A stretch of DNA of 64,000 bases from Sphingomonas sp. (GTDB lineage Bacteria > Pseudomonadota > Alphaproteobacteria > Sphingomonadales > Sphingomonadaceae): positions 1-64,000 of the forward strand of contig JAFOMG010000006.1 of the NCBI GenBank assembly GCA_017418975.1, given 5' to 3'. A model generated the notes under the pieces. It was not told the origin of the DNA. It ran no database searches and was given only the letters and a program-made list of their open reading frames with translations. Shown one piece after another: positions 27,400 to 35,178 of the stretch. The position numbers and the translations under genes were made by a program. Each line of letters opens with the position of its first letter. Position 1 is the stretch's first letter.

Positions 27400-28257
27400 A
27401 TGCACCGCCCCCAGATGCCCGAGCTTGTCCGGATTGCGCATCACATAGATGCCGACGATCCGCCCCTCCTCGATCGCCAGCGCGGTGGTCTGCAGCACCC
27501 CGCCCGGCTCGATCGTGACGAAGCCCGGCAGGCCGTTGATCATGCCGTAGCGCACCACGCGCGACATCTCCTTGGCGAAGAAGCGCGCGAGCGAGCTGTG
27601 GAGCTTGATCATGTCGTCGATGCCATGGATCGGCTTGAGGCCCGCGGGCACCTTGCCGCCGCCGTCCGACCAGAGCGAGACATCGGCCGCCAGCAGGCCG
27701 CGCAGCGCGCCCATGTCGCCGCTGCGCGATGCGGCGAAGAAGGCGGCGGCGATCTCCAGCCCCTTCTCCTTCGGCAGGTCGTAGCGCGGCCGGGCGGCGC
27801 GGACATGGGTGCGCGCCCGGCTGGCGAGCTGGCGCGCGGCGGCCGGATCGCGGCCGATCGTCTCGCCCACTTCGTCGAAGCTCACCCCGAACACGTCGTG
27901 GAGCAGAAAGGCCGCGCGCTCCAGCGGCGAGAGCCGCTCGAGCGCCATCAGCAGCGGCAGCGTGACGTCCTCCACTTCCTCCGCGGCCTCGACCACCGGC
28001 TCGGGCAGCCAGGGCCCGACATAGGTCTCGCGCCGGGCCCGCGCCGATTTGAGCTGATCGAGGCACAGGCGCGTCACCACCCGGCGCAGGAACGCCTCGG
28101 GCTCGCGGATCTGGTCGCGATCGGTGGCGAGCCAGCGCAGGAACGCGTCCTGCACCACGTCTTCCGCATCCGCGACCGAGCCGAGCATGCGATAGGCGAT
28201 GCGCGCCAGCCGCGGACGCAGCGGATCGAAGCTCGCCGCTGCGTCCACCCCGCTCAC
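27397..28257 (-). CDS. ECF41-group RNA polymerase sigma factor
   Basis: A 286-aa extracytoplasmic-function sigma factor with regions 2 (RIAYRMLGSVADAEDVVQDA) and 4 (LERLSPLERAAFLLHDVFGV, then FDEVGETIGRDPAAARQLAS) plus a long C-terminal SnoaL-like domain. All three ECF41 hallmarks are present: WLPEP in the linker, DGGGK and NPDKL in the C-terminal domain, which in this group modulates activity in place of an anti-sigma factor. It starts at GTG, overlapping the upstream AhpD-like stop by GTGA. Its stop codon lies in a dispersed repeat. Confidence 0.95.
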   Translation of the reverse strand: MSGVDAAASFDPLRPRLARIAYRMLGSVADAEDVVQDAFLRWLATDRDQIREPEAFLRRVVTRLCLDQLKSARARRETYVGPWLPEPVVEAAEEVEDVTLPLLMALERLSPLERAAFLLHDVFGVSFDEVGETIGRDPAAARQLASRARTHVRAARPRYDLPKEKGLEIAAAFFAASRSGDMGALRGLLAADVSLWSDGGGKVPAGLKPIHGIDDMIKLHSSLARFFAKEMSRVVRYGMINGLPGFVTIEPGGVLQTTALAIEEGRIVGIYVMRNPDKLGHLGAVH

Positions 28258-28712
28258 GCCGCCGCCACCGCGGGCTTGCCCTCGTAGAAGAGGTTGAAGG
28301 CCACGGCGAGGCGGTTCCAGCCGTTGATCGCGTTGATCATCAGGGTCAATTGCACCTGCTCCTCCTCGTTGAATTCGAAGGCGAGCTCCCGATACAGATC
28401 CTCGGGCGCCCGCGCCGTGGATACCAGCGTGAGCGCATCGGTCCATGCCAATGCGGCGCGCTCGCGCGGGGTATAGCATGGCGCTTCGTGCCAGGCGCTG
28501 AGCAGATAGATGCGCTGCTCGGTCTCGCCGGCCTTGCGCGCATCGGCGGTGTGCATGTTGAGGCAATTGGCGCAGCCGTTGATCTGCGAGGCCCGGATCT
28601 TCACCAGCTCGAGCAGGCCGTGCTCGAGCTTGGGCGCGATCTTGAGCGACATCTCGTACCACGCCTTCATCTCGGCGGGGGCGGCGGCGAACAGGTCGAG
28701 TCGGGCAGTCAT
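28254..28712 (-). CDS. AhpD-like carboxymuconolactone decarboxylase family protein
   Basis: A 152-aa protein with the CXXC-plus-His redox site of AhpD-type members, QINGCANCLNMHTADARKAG at about residues 45-64. Such proteins act as alkylhydroperoxidase-like or related antioxidants. The start at 28712 has GAGGAG seven bases ahead. Genes of this family are the classical partner and target of ECF41 sigma factors; here it is coupled to the sigma gene and carries the ECF41-type promoter in front. Confidence 0.94.
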   Translation of the reverse strand: MTARLDLFAAAPAEMKAWYEMSLKIAPKLEHGLLELVKIRASQINGCANCLNMHTADARKAGETEQRIYLLSAWHEAPCYTPRERAALAWTDALTLVSTARAPEDLYRELAFEFNEEEQVQLTLMINAINGWNRLAVAFNLFYEGKPAVAAA

Positions 28713-28741
28713 GGGTCGTCTCCTCATATGGACGACTGCAT

Positions 28742-28768
28742 GACGAAATGGCCGCGCCGGATGTGACA
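28742..28768 (-). promoter_or_regulatory. ECF41-type promoter
   Basis: On the minus strand TGTCACA (28768-28762) is followed after exactly 16 bases by CGTC (28745-28742). This equals the published ECF41 promoter consensus, TGTCACA-N16-CGTC, and lies 30 bases upstream of the AhpD-like start. It predicts autoregulation of the AhpD-like/sigma operon. Confidence 0.85.
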
Positions 28769-28843
28769 TGCGGCACGAAATTATTTCGGACGGAATGCGG
28801 GCCGCCCGCGCGCCGGTGGCGGACGGGCGGCCCATGGACCAGC

Positions 28844-29749
28844 TCAGGGCGTCGTCCAGGCCTGGCCCTGGTAGAGCCGGGTCGCGCTGTTGGTGTTGGT
28901 CAGGTCGATCTCGACCGCCCGCGAGCGCGCCGTGCTGAACATCGTCGAGGTGCTGATATTCTGCTGGAACCAGACGAGCACCGTGTCGATGGGCGTCAGC
29001 TGCGCCTCGCCCGTGACGATCGCCTTGGGCGCGACGTAGAGCGGCGTCACCTGGCGGACCCCGTTGAGCACCGATATCTGGCTGAGCGCAGGGTGGATCG
29101 TGTCATAGTCGTTGTTCAGGGTGATGCTCGTCGGCGGCCCGCCGGTGCTGGCCGGTCCCAGGATGCCATTCTCGTCCAGCGTGCACTGTTCCCCGAGGCC
29201 GACCGTCTGCTGGTTGGTCTGGGCGGTCACGGTGACATTGTCGGCGAAGATGTTGGTGCCGAACAAGGAATATTGCGGGGTCCAGGAAAAGCTCGTCTGG
29301 GCGAGATAGCGCGTGAGCGACTGCCAGACGACGTTGTAGCTGCCCTCGCCCGAACCCGAAGCCACCTTCTTCGCGAAGCAAAGCGCATAGTCGTTGGTCT
29401 TCAGGAAGGCGAGGTCGTCGAGATCGATCATGATCGAGACGTTCTTGGAAACGCTTTCCAGCGCCGAATAGAAGCCGGCAAGGTTGTGCAGGGCAACTTC
29501 GCGCTCCTGCATCAGCAGCGCATTCCCGGCGCTTACCGTGAAGGTCGCCACCTTGCCGTGCACCCCGGAGCAATCGCAAAGCGTGCCGGTGGGCGATTGC
29601 CCCTGGCGCACGTCATAGGTGTTGCCCCCGGACACGCTGCCGGTCTTGATCGTAATATCGAATGGATTATTCTTATCCACCACGCCGTCTCCGTCGGCGA
29701 CTTTCGACCAGAACTTTCCGATCTTCTTGTAGATATGCAGCTTAGCCAT
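28844..29749 (-). CDS. Unrecognised 301-aa protein, beta-rich
   Basis: The product (starting MAKLHIYKKIGKFWSKVADG) has no signal peptide or membrane segment. It is rich in Asn, Thr, Ser and Val with alternating hydrophobic strands, suggesting a beta-sandwich, and ends in SATRLYQGQAWTTP. The segment GEQCTLDENGILGPASTGG and DYDTIHPALSQISVLNGV look conserved-like but I cannot name a family. The start at 29749 is preferred over 29782 because AGGAG then lies seven bases away. It follows an AraC regulator on the same strand, 179 bases downstream, and could be its target. Confidence 0.75.
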   Translation of the reverse strand: MAKLHIYKKIGKFWSKVADGDGVVDKNNPFDITIKTGSVSGGNTYDVRQGQSPTGTLCDCSGVHGKVATFTVSAGNALLMQEREVALHNLAGFYSALESVSKNVSIMIDLDDLAFLKTNDYALCFAKKVASGSGEGSYNVVWQSLTRYLAQTSFSWTPQYSLFGTNIFADNVTVTAQTNQQTVGLGEQCTLDENGILGPASTGGPPTSITLNNDYDTIHPALSQISVLNGVRQVTPLYVAPKAIVTGEAQLTPIDTVLVWFQQNISTSTMFSTARSRAVEIDLTNTNSATRLYQGQAWTTP

Positions 29750-29928
29750 AGTCATTCTCCTATATTTATCGAGAAACAACACACGGCGACCGGTATATTA
29801 TTGAGAACGAGCAATATCCTTGGATGAATACATGAACGTTCCGAGGGTATATTTGCATTCCCCGGAAACGCTGTCCCATGGCGGGCGTCCCAGAAACTTG
29901 TCGATGCGTTCCAGGAGAAGGGCGCGCA

Positions 29929-31011
29929 TCACGCAAGCGTCAGCTCGCGAAGCCATTGGTCGAGCAGGTTCCCGCCGCCCGTCGATTGCATCAGCCAATG
30001 CGCCTCCCCCCTGCGCGCCGCCGCACGCGCGGCGCGCGGCGACAGCCCGAATCTTTCGCGGAAGATGCGGCTGAAATGCGCCTCGTCGGTAAAGCCCAGC
30101 GAATAGGCGATGTCGCTGATCCGGCGCGGGGACGCTTCGCGCCGGCTGACCAGCTCGAGCGCGCGACGAAGCCGCCGCCCCCGGATGTACCGATGGACGC
30201 CGCCCTGGCGCTCGAACAGCCGGTAGAGCTGGCTGCGCGAGAGATGGAAGGCTTCGGCCAGGGTGGCGGGGCTCAGGCGCGGATCGTGGAGATTGGCCTC
30301 GATATGATTGCGGGCCTGCCGCCCGACAATGCCGCCAGGCGCGCCGCTGGCGGAGGCGGCGGACATGCGCGCACCGCCCGCGGCCAGGCAGGCGGCGGCA
30401 AGGTGCGCGGCCGCCTCGGCATGTCCAAGCACATCCCCGACGGGCATGGCGGAAGCATGGCGCGCCAAGGCGAGCAGATGCCGCCCGAGCAAGGCGCCGG
30501 CCGGCGTATCCCTGCGGAGATAGCGGCCGTGCAGACCCTCGGCATCCTCGATCAGCGGCGCCAGACGCGCGCGCGGCAGGATCAGGCTGATCCCGCGCCC
30601 CGCCCCCACCGAGACATCGAACGGCGTCGCCAGATCCGCGATCGCGATATCGAGACGGCGCAATCGATATGCCACCTCGGACGCAATGAACGTTGCCCCT
30701 CCCGATTTCGGCATATACAAAATATAGTGATCCAGATCATCTGTCTGGATCTTTATAGATGACCTGGCATATCGCGCACGACCGCTGTCAGTCACTATAA
30801 GTAACGCACCGATTAGATTGTAAACCATTGCATGGGCACGGAATTTACATTCCAGAGCGCATTGCATCCGTTTCACGTCCAGCAGCGGGCGAACGAAGTT
30901 CTTCCATGAATCCTCGGCGCTTTGAATCATGGCCGCCGACATGTAATCAGCGTGACTGAATGTTCTTGCGCAATCCTGAGATATGTCGGGGCATGAATCT
31001 GTAAAATTCAT
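29929..31011 (-). CDS. AraC-family transcriptional regulator
   Basis: A 360-aa regulator with a C-terminal AraC double helix-turn-helix: LSPATLAEAFHLSRSQLYRL and ISDIAYSLGFTDEAHFSRIF, ending FRERFGLSPRAARA. The N-terminal ~200 residues match the layout of AraC-binding-like (NimR/FeaR-type) sensing domains. Its 5' part is AT-richer and uses more rare codons (Asn, Ile, Lys) than its 3' half. Start at 31011 is uncertain. It is placed to control the unknown protein gene downstream. Confidence 0.88.
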   Translation of the reverse strand: MNFTDSCPDISQDCARTFSHADYMSAAMIQSAEDSWKNFVRPLLDVKRMQCALECKFRAHAMVYNLIGALLIVTDSGRARYARSSIKIQTDDLDHYILYMPKSGGATFIASEVAYRLRRLDIAIADLATPFDVSVGAGRGISLILPRARLAPLIEDAEGLHGRYLRRDTPAGALLGRHLLALARHASAMPVGDVLGHAEAAAHLAAACLAAGGARMSAASASGAPGGIVGRQARNHIEANLHDPRLSPATLAEAFHLSRSQLYRLFERQGGVHRYIRGRRLRRALELVSRREASPRRISDIAYSLGFTDEAHFSRIFRERFGLSPRAARAAARRGEAHWLMQSTGGGNLLDQWLRELTLA

Positions 31012-31350
31012 CCGGTCCCCGGCAACGTCAATCAGGCAATTTGCTATTATCTACAGAATAACATGCAAGACATTATGCAAGCATCCAATCTGATCCAATA
31101 TTTCGCTGGCGTCCGCATCGATCCACGGATCCCTGGGCCGATCGCGCGAGTCTTCGGGAGGCGCCACGCGACCATCTCCCGCGCGGATCGCGCGGCAGGC
31201 CCGGACGCTCGTGCGGATCGGAAATGCAGAGGGAGGCGCGCGCCTTCGAAACGGGCCTCCGAAAAGGTCCGCGCCGGCGCGGCGGGCGGGCAAATCTCGC
31301 GCGCGATACCCCGGGGCCGGCCCCCGGCTTTTGCCGGGGAACCGATGATC
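31012..31350. other. Non-coding region upstream of the AraC gene
   Basis: The first ~80 bases are AT-rich (CAATTTGCTATTATCTACAG) and probably contain the AraC promoter. The rest is GC-rich with a small inverted repeat (CCCCCGGCTTTTGCCGGGGA) near 31320. Frames here are short and unconvincing. Confidence 0.4.
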
Positions 31351-31508
31351 CCTAGGTTGAGAACCCAAATAAGTATTTGATTTTCTACCGTCATCCCGGC
31401 GGAAGGCCGGGGTCCCGCTATCTCGCCAGCACAGGAAGAAGCGGGATCCCGGCTCAAGGCCGGGATGACGGTGAAAGATCAGATACTTGTTTCGGTTCTC
31501 AACCTAGG
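31351..31508. repeat. Family A palindromic repeat, copy 4 (two right tips)
   Basis: Both ends are of the right-tip type: CCTAGGTTGAGAACCCAAAT at the left is the reverse complement of GGTTCTCAACCTAGG at the right, so this copy is a full-length inverted repeat. It lies next to a family C repeat and the IS481-type element. Confidence 0.8.
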
Positions 31509-31510
31509 GC

Positions 31511-31617
31511 GGATCGACATTTGGGATCTGTATCGAGCGCGTCTTGCCGATGGAGGAAAAGCCGCTCCCCGGCCTTGGCCGGGGAACGGGAAACTTCCCG
31601 CTAAATGTCGATACGGC
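31511..31617. repeat. Family C palindromic repeat, copy 1
   Basis: Ten-base arms ATCGACATTT (31513-31522) and AAATGTCGAT (31603-31612) enclose an inner hairpin CCCCGGCCTTGGCCGGGG. A related element with GACATTCAGC / GCTGAATGTC arms is at 54473-54535. The IS element entered at CTAG directly to its right. Confidence 0.65.
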
Positions 31618-32583
31618 CTAGGTGTTTGGTCCCGAAGTGAGGCGGTACGGGTCGATTTTGAATCGGCTTGGCTCTTGTGTCCAGATGCGAGCGACATATT
31701 CGTAGGGCGTGAGGCCGCGCAGGGTCTTGAGCCTGCGGGCATGATTGTAGGCATCGACGAATAGCTGGAGATGCTGGCGTAGCTGTTCGTGGCTATCGTA
31801 GTGATAGCGCTTGACGGTTGCGTCCTTGATGGTGCGGTTCATCCGCTCGACCTGGCCGTTGGTCCAGGGATGGTTGGGCTTGGTGAGCCGGTGCTCGATC
31901 TCGTAACGCCAGCAGGCGCGGTCGAAGGGATGGCCGCGCCAGCGAGCGGTTGGTCCATCACGGTTCTTGGGCAGATCGGCGAACTGGATGCCGTTGTCGG
32001 TCAGCACGGTGTGGATGTCATACGGCACGGCCTCGACCAGCTCTTCGAGGAAGGCGGCGGCGCCAGCCGTATTTGCTTTGTCTCTGAGCTTGACGAAAGC
32101 GAGCTTCGACGTCCGATCGATCGCGACGAACAGGAAGAGCTTGCCCTCTTCGGTACGAACCTCGGCGATGTCGATGTGGAAGTAGCCGATCGGATAAGCC
32201 TTGAACTTTTGCCTAGCCGGCTTGTCGCCATCGACGTCAGGCAGCCTGCTGATCCCATGGCGCTGCAAACAGCGGTGCAAGGACGAGCGGGTCAGGTGCG
32301 GGATCGTTGGCTGCAGGCCATAAAGACAATCGTCGAGCGGCAGCAGCGTGTGGCGCCGGAAGGCCACAATCATCGCTTCCTCTTCGGCCGTAAGCACTGT
32401 GGAATGAATGGCCTTCGGCCCCATCGGAGCGTCTGTCGCGTGCGTCCGCTTGCGCCACTTCTGGACCGTCGTCGGACTGATCCCGTGACGACGAGCCAGC
32501 GCTCTTACGCTCTCTTCACTCCGCTGTATCGCTCGACGGACTGCCTCAGTCGTCCGGGCGCAGCCGTGTAGAACCTGGCCCAT
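31618..32583 (-). CDS. IS481-family transposase
   Basis: A 321-aa DDE transposase. An N-terminal helix-turn-helix (SEESVRALARRHGISPTTVQ) is followed by the rve integrase core with Asp in YFHIDIAEV, Asp in TVLTDNGIQF and Glu in TNGQVERMNRTIK. The start at 32583 has GGGAGGAG just upstream. The frame runs through the left inverted repeat to TAG, whose bases come from the duplicated CTAG target outside the element, so the gene borrows its stop codon from the insertion site. Confidence 0.93.
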   Translation of the reverse strand: MGQVLHGCARTTEAVRRAIQRSEESVRALARRHGISPTTVQKWRKRTHATDAPMGPKAIHSTVLTAEEEAMIVAFRRHTLLPLDDCLYGLQPTIPHLTRSSLHRCLQRHGISRLPDVDGDKPARQKFKAYPIGYFHIDIAEVRTEEGKLFLFVAIDRTSKLAFVKLRDKANTAGAAAFLEELVEAVPYDIHTVLTDNGIQFADLPKNRDGPTARWRGHPFDRACWRYEIEHRLTKPNHPWTNGQVERMNRTIKDATVKRYHYDSHEQLRQHLQLFVDAYNHARRLKTLRGLTPYEYVARIWTQEPSRFKIDPYRLTSGPNT

Positions 32584-32640
32584 AGCTCCTCCCGCCATGC
32601 ATGGCGATCAACCGTATCACCATACCGCGGGATCAAACAC
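31622..32640. mobile_element. IS481-family insertion sequence, intact
   Basis: The element is bounded by inverted repeats: GTGTTTGGTCCCG on the left and the matching CGGGATCAAACAC on the right (one mismatch). CTAG is repeated at both borders (31618-31621 and 32641-32644), a 4-bp target duplication or the core of the NCTAGN target known for IS481. It carries a single transposase gene reading leftward whose stop codon is formed by the flanking CTAG. Both ends and the gene are undamaged, so it may be active or recent. Confidence 0.88.
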
Positions 32641-32660
32641 CTAGCCCTTGCCCGACAGGT

Positions 32661-33713
32661 TCAGCCCCGCCCGATCAGCCGCTGGGCGATACGATCGGCG
32701 ACTTCGCTCTGCGGATCGCCGGTACGGGCGCTCTCGTCCCAAACTTCGATCAGGCGCTCGGGGATCTTCTCCACGCGCGCCATCACTTCGGCCATGTTGC
32801 CCTGGCCCAGATATTCCAGGCCGACATTGATGATCCCGCCCGCGTTGATCACATAATCGGGAGCATAGAGGATCCCGCGATCATGGAGGCGCTGGCCGTC
32901 CGCCCGGGTGGCGAGCTGGTTGTTCGCGCCGCCGGCCACCACGGTCGTCCTGAGCGCCGCGATCGTCTGTTCGGTGAAGATCGCGCCCAGCGCATTGGGG
33001 CTGAGAATGTCGGTCTCGATGCCGAGGATGTCCGCCGCGTCGATCGCTTCGCCGCCGAGCTCCGCCGCCAGCGCCTTGGCGCGCTCCGCATTGACGTCGG
33101 CCAGGGTCAGCCTCGCGCCGTCCGCGGCGAGCAGCCGGGCAACGCCGCCGCCCACCGAGCCGACGCCCTGGATCGCCACCCGCACGCCAGCCATCGAATC
33201 GGCACCCAGGCCACGCTTCGCCGCCGCCTTCACGCCCAGATAGACGCCGCGCGCGGTGATCGGGCCGGGATCGCCCCCCGCCCCGCCCTCGGCCACCGGC
33301 AGGCCGGAGACATGGCGCGTCTGGGTCGCGACCACCTTCATCCGCGCTTCGGACATGCCGACATCCTCGGCAGTGACGTAGCGGCCACCCAGCGATTCGA
33401 CCGCGCGGCCGAACGCTTCCAGCTGCGCGGTAGTGACGGTCGCACCCGGCTCGCTCGCCAGGATCACGCCCTTGCCGCCGCCGAGCGGCAGATTGGCCAT
33501 CGCATTCTTGTAGCTCATGCCGCGCGACAGGCGCAGCGCGTCGGTGATCGCGGCGCGGGTATCGGCATAGTGCCAGAAACGCACCCCGCCGGCCGCCGGG
33601 CCGAGCTTGGTCGAATGGACTGCGATGATTGCGCTCAGCCCCGACTCGCGGTCGCTGAACAGGTGGACGCCCTCATGGTCGTCGAAATCGGGGAAACCCC
33701 AGTCGGTGATCAC
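32661..33713 (-). CDS. ldh: Leucine/Glu-Phe-Val-type amino acid dehydrogenase
   Basis: A 350-aa NAD-dependent dehydrogenase that deaminates a branched-chain amino acid. It has LGPAAGGVRF, the catalytic lysine in MANLPLGGGKGVI, and the nucleotide-binding fold AIQGVGSVGGGVARLL. Length and motifs match leucine dehydrogenase better than glutamate dehydrogenase. It begins with GTG. The IS481 element ends 17 bases beyond its stop, so the coding region was narrowly spared. Confidence 0.9.
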   Translation of the reverse strand: MITDWGFPDFDDHEGVHLFSDRESGLSAIIAVHSTKLGPAAGGVRFWHYADTRAAITDALRLSRGMSYKNAMANLPLGGGKGVILASEPGATVTTAQLEAFGRAVESLGGRYVTAEDVGMSEARMKVVATQTRHVSGLPVAEGGAGGDPGPITARGVYLGVKAAAKRGLGADSMAGVRVAIQGVGSVGGGVARLLAADGARLTLADVNAERAKALAAELGGEAIDAADILGIETDILSPNALGAIFTEQTIAALRTTVVAGGANNQLATRADGQRLHDRGILYAPDYVINAGGIINVGLEYLGQGNMAEVMARVEKIPERLIEVWDESARTGDPQSEVADRIAQRLIGRG

Positions 33714-33777
33714 GCGCTACATTCCTGCGGAAGGTGCCGCACGTCTATGTGCCGCGCGCGGTCACTAGGGGAAGAAA

Positions 33778-33855
33778 TGGGGCGGATGACGGGACTTGAA
33801 CCCGCGACCCTCGGTACCACAAACCGATGCTCTAACCAACTGAGCTACAACCGCC
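33778..33855 (-). tRNA. tRNA-His (GTG)
   Basis: The 78-nt minus-strand sequence has anticodon stem TCGGT/ACCGA with loop TTGTGGT (anticodon GTG), D-arm GCTC/GAGC, T-arm GCGGG/CCCGT and an encoded CCA. An extra 5' G pairs with C73, the G-1:C73 identity pair of bacterial tRNA-His. One T-T mismatch is visible in the acceptor stem (positions 5 and 68). Confidence 0.93.
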
Positions 33856-33911
33856 GTGAAGAAGGCGCGCTTAGCCGGGGCCGATGCGAAGCGCAAGATA
33901 ATTGCGGGCAA

Positions 33912-35009
33912 TTATCCGCGTGAAATTCGCACGGCCTCTTCCGGCGTAGTCAGCCCCTCGCGCACCAGCGCCCGCGCGGCCGATCCCAGATTGGGCGCAC
34001 GGAGGAAGGCGTGGCGGGCAAGAATTGCCTCGTCGCCGCCGTCGTTGATCAGCCGGCGGATCGCACCATCCGCGACGATCGCCTCGAACACGCCGGTCTC
34101 GCCGGCAAAACCCGTGCCGTTGCAGCTCTCGCACCCCATCGGCGCGAAGACGATCGTCCCCGAATCGAAGCCGAGCAGCGCCGAGACCGACCCCTGGGCC
34201 TGCACCGGACGGCGGCACTCCGCGCAGAGCCGCTGGACAAGGCGCTGGGCAAGCACGGCGGCAATGGTGGACGCGAGGCGGAACGGCTCGACCCGCCAGT
34301 CGCGCATCCGGCGAATCGCCGAGACGGCATCCGGCGCATCGATCGCGGCGAGGACGAGATGCCCGCTCTCCGCCGCTTCCGCCGCGGCGGCGGCCGCCTC
34401 CCGCCCATCCAGGCCGTCGAGCGCGATCACGTCCGGATCCTGCTCCAGCGCGGCGTGGACTGCGGCCGCGCCGGCGCACCCCTCGATGCGCGTCGCGCCC
34501 TCGACGGGCAAGGCGCCGATCGTCGCGATATGGCGAGTCGAGCCCGCGAAATGCCGGAGCAGCGTCGCCATGGTGGTGCTGCGGCCGGATCCCGCCGGAC
34601 CGGCGACGAGCATCAGCCCACCCCCGCGCAACGCCGGCAGCAACGCGTCGACGAGCGCGCGGCTCATCCCGATCGCTTCGAGCGCCTGCTCGCGCCGCTC
34701 GCCGCCGTCCAGGCGCAACACGATGCGCTCCGTCTCTCCCTGTACGAGCACCGATGCTCCCGGCAGGTCACGGAAATTGGCGGCGAGCACGGGATCGGCG
34801 TGATGATGGCGCGGCTCCGTGAGCTGGCCCGCGATGCGCATCCGCACCATGGCACCGGCGGGGCCGATCTCGACATGGATATGCGAGGCGCGGCGGCGCA
34901 GCCCCTCGGCGATCAGCGCGTCCACCGGAGACTCGCCGCCGGAACCCGGAGAGTGCGGCGGCTGGGGCGGGTCCGCCACCGGCGCCGGCGCTTTGGTTTC
35001 CATCTCCAT
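33912..35009 (-). CDS. Degenerate GspE/PilB-type secretion ATPase homologue
   Basis: A 365-aa protein aligned by eye to type II secretion/type IV pilus ATPases, lacking most of the N-terminal domain. The fold is recognisable (ASHIHVE, LPGASVLVQGE, GHLVLAAIDAPDAVSAIRRM, LAQRLVQRLC) and the zinc site CAEC...CESCNGTGF at about residues 252-286 is intact. But catalytic motifs are changed: Walker A is GPAGSGRST (Arg for Lys), Walker B DVIALDGLDG lacks the GEIRD Glu, the His box is AAIDAP instead of STLHTN, and the Asp box is not seen. It stands without other secretion genes. Start at 35009 follows an AAGGGGG box. Probably a non-hydrolysing relative. Confidence 0.8.
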   Translation of the reverse strand: MEMETKAPAPVADPPQPPHSPGSGGESPVDALIAEGLRRRASHIHVEIGPAGAMVRMRIAGQLTEPRHHHADPVLAANFRDLPGASVLVQGETERIVLRLDGGERREQALEAIGMSRALVDALLPALRGGGLMLVAGPAGSGRSTTMATLLRHFAGSTRHIATIGALPVEGATRIEGCAGAAAVHAALEQDPDVIALDGLDGREAAAAAAEAAESGHLVLAAIDAPDAVSAIRRMRDWRVEPFRLASTIAAVLAQRLVQRLCAECRRPVQAQGSVSALLGFDSGTIVFAPMGCESCNGTGFAGETGVFEAIVADGAIRRLINDGGDEAILARHAFLRAPNLGSAARALVREGLTTPEEAVRISRG

Positions 35010-35178
35010 AGGGCCCCCTTTGCGGAGCATCCTGCGCTAGGCATGTCATGTGACGCGATGCTTGCGCTTTTGTGACCATTTTGCGTCATGTCCGCGCCGC
35101 GACGCAAGGCCGGCGCCACGACCCGGACGATATGGCGGGATACTGGCGTCACGGCATGGCTTTTGGCAGAAAGCCGCG

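Noticed and set aside
33912..35009. Functional type II secretion ATPase
   Set aside because: Walker A lysine, Walker B glutamate and the His box are all replaced.
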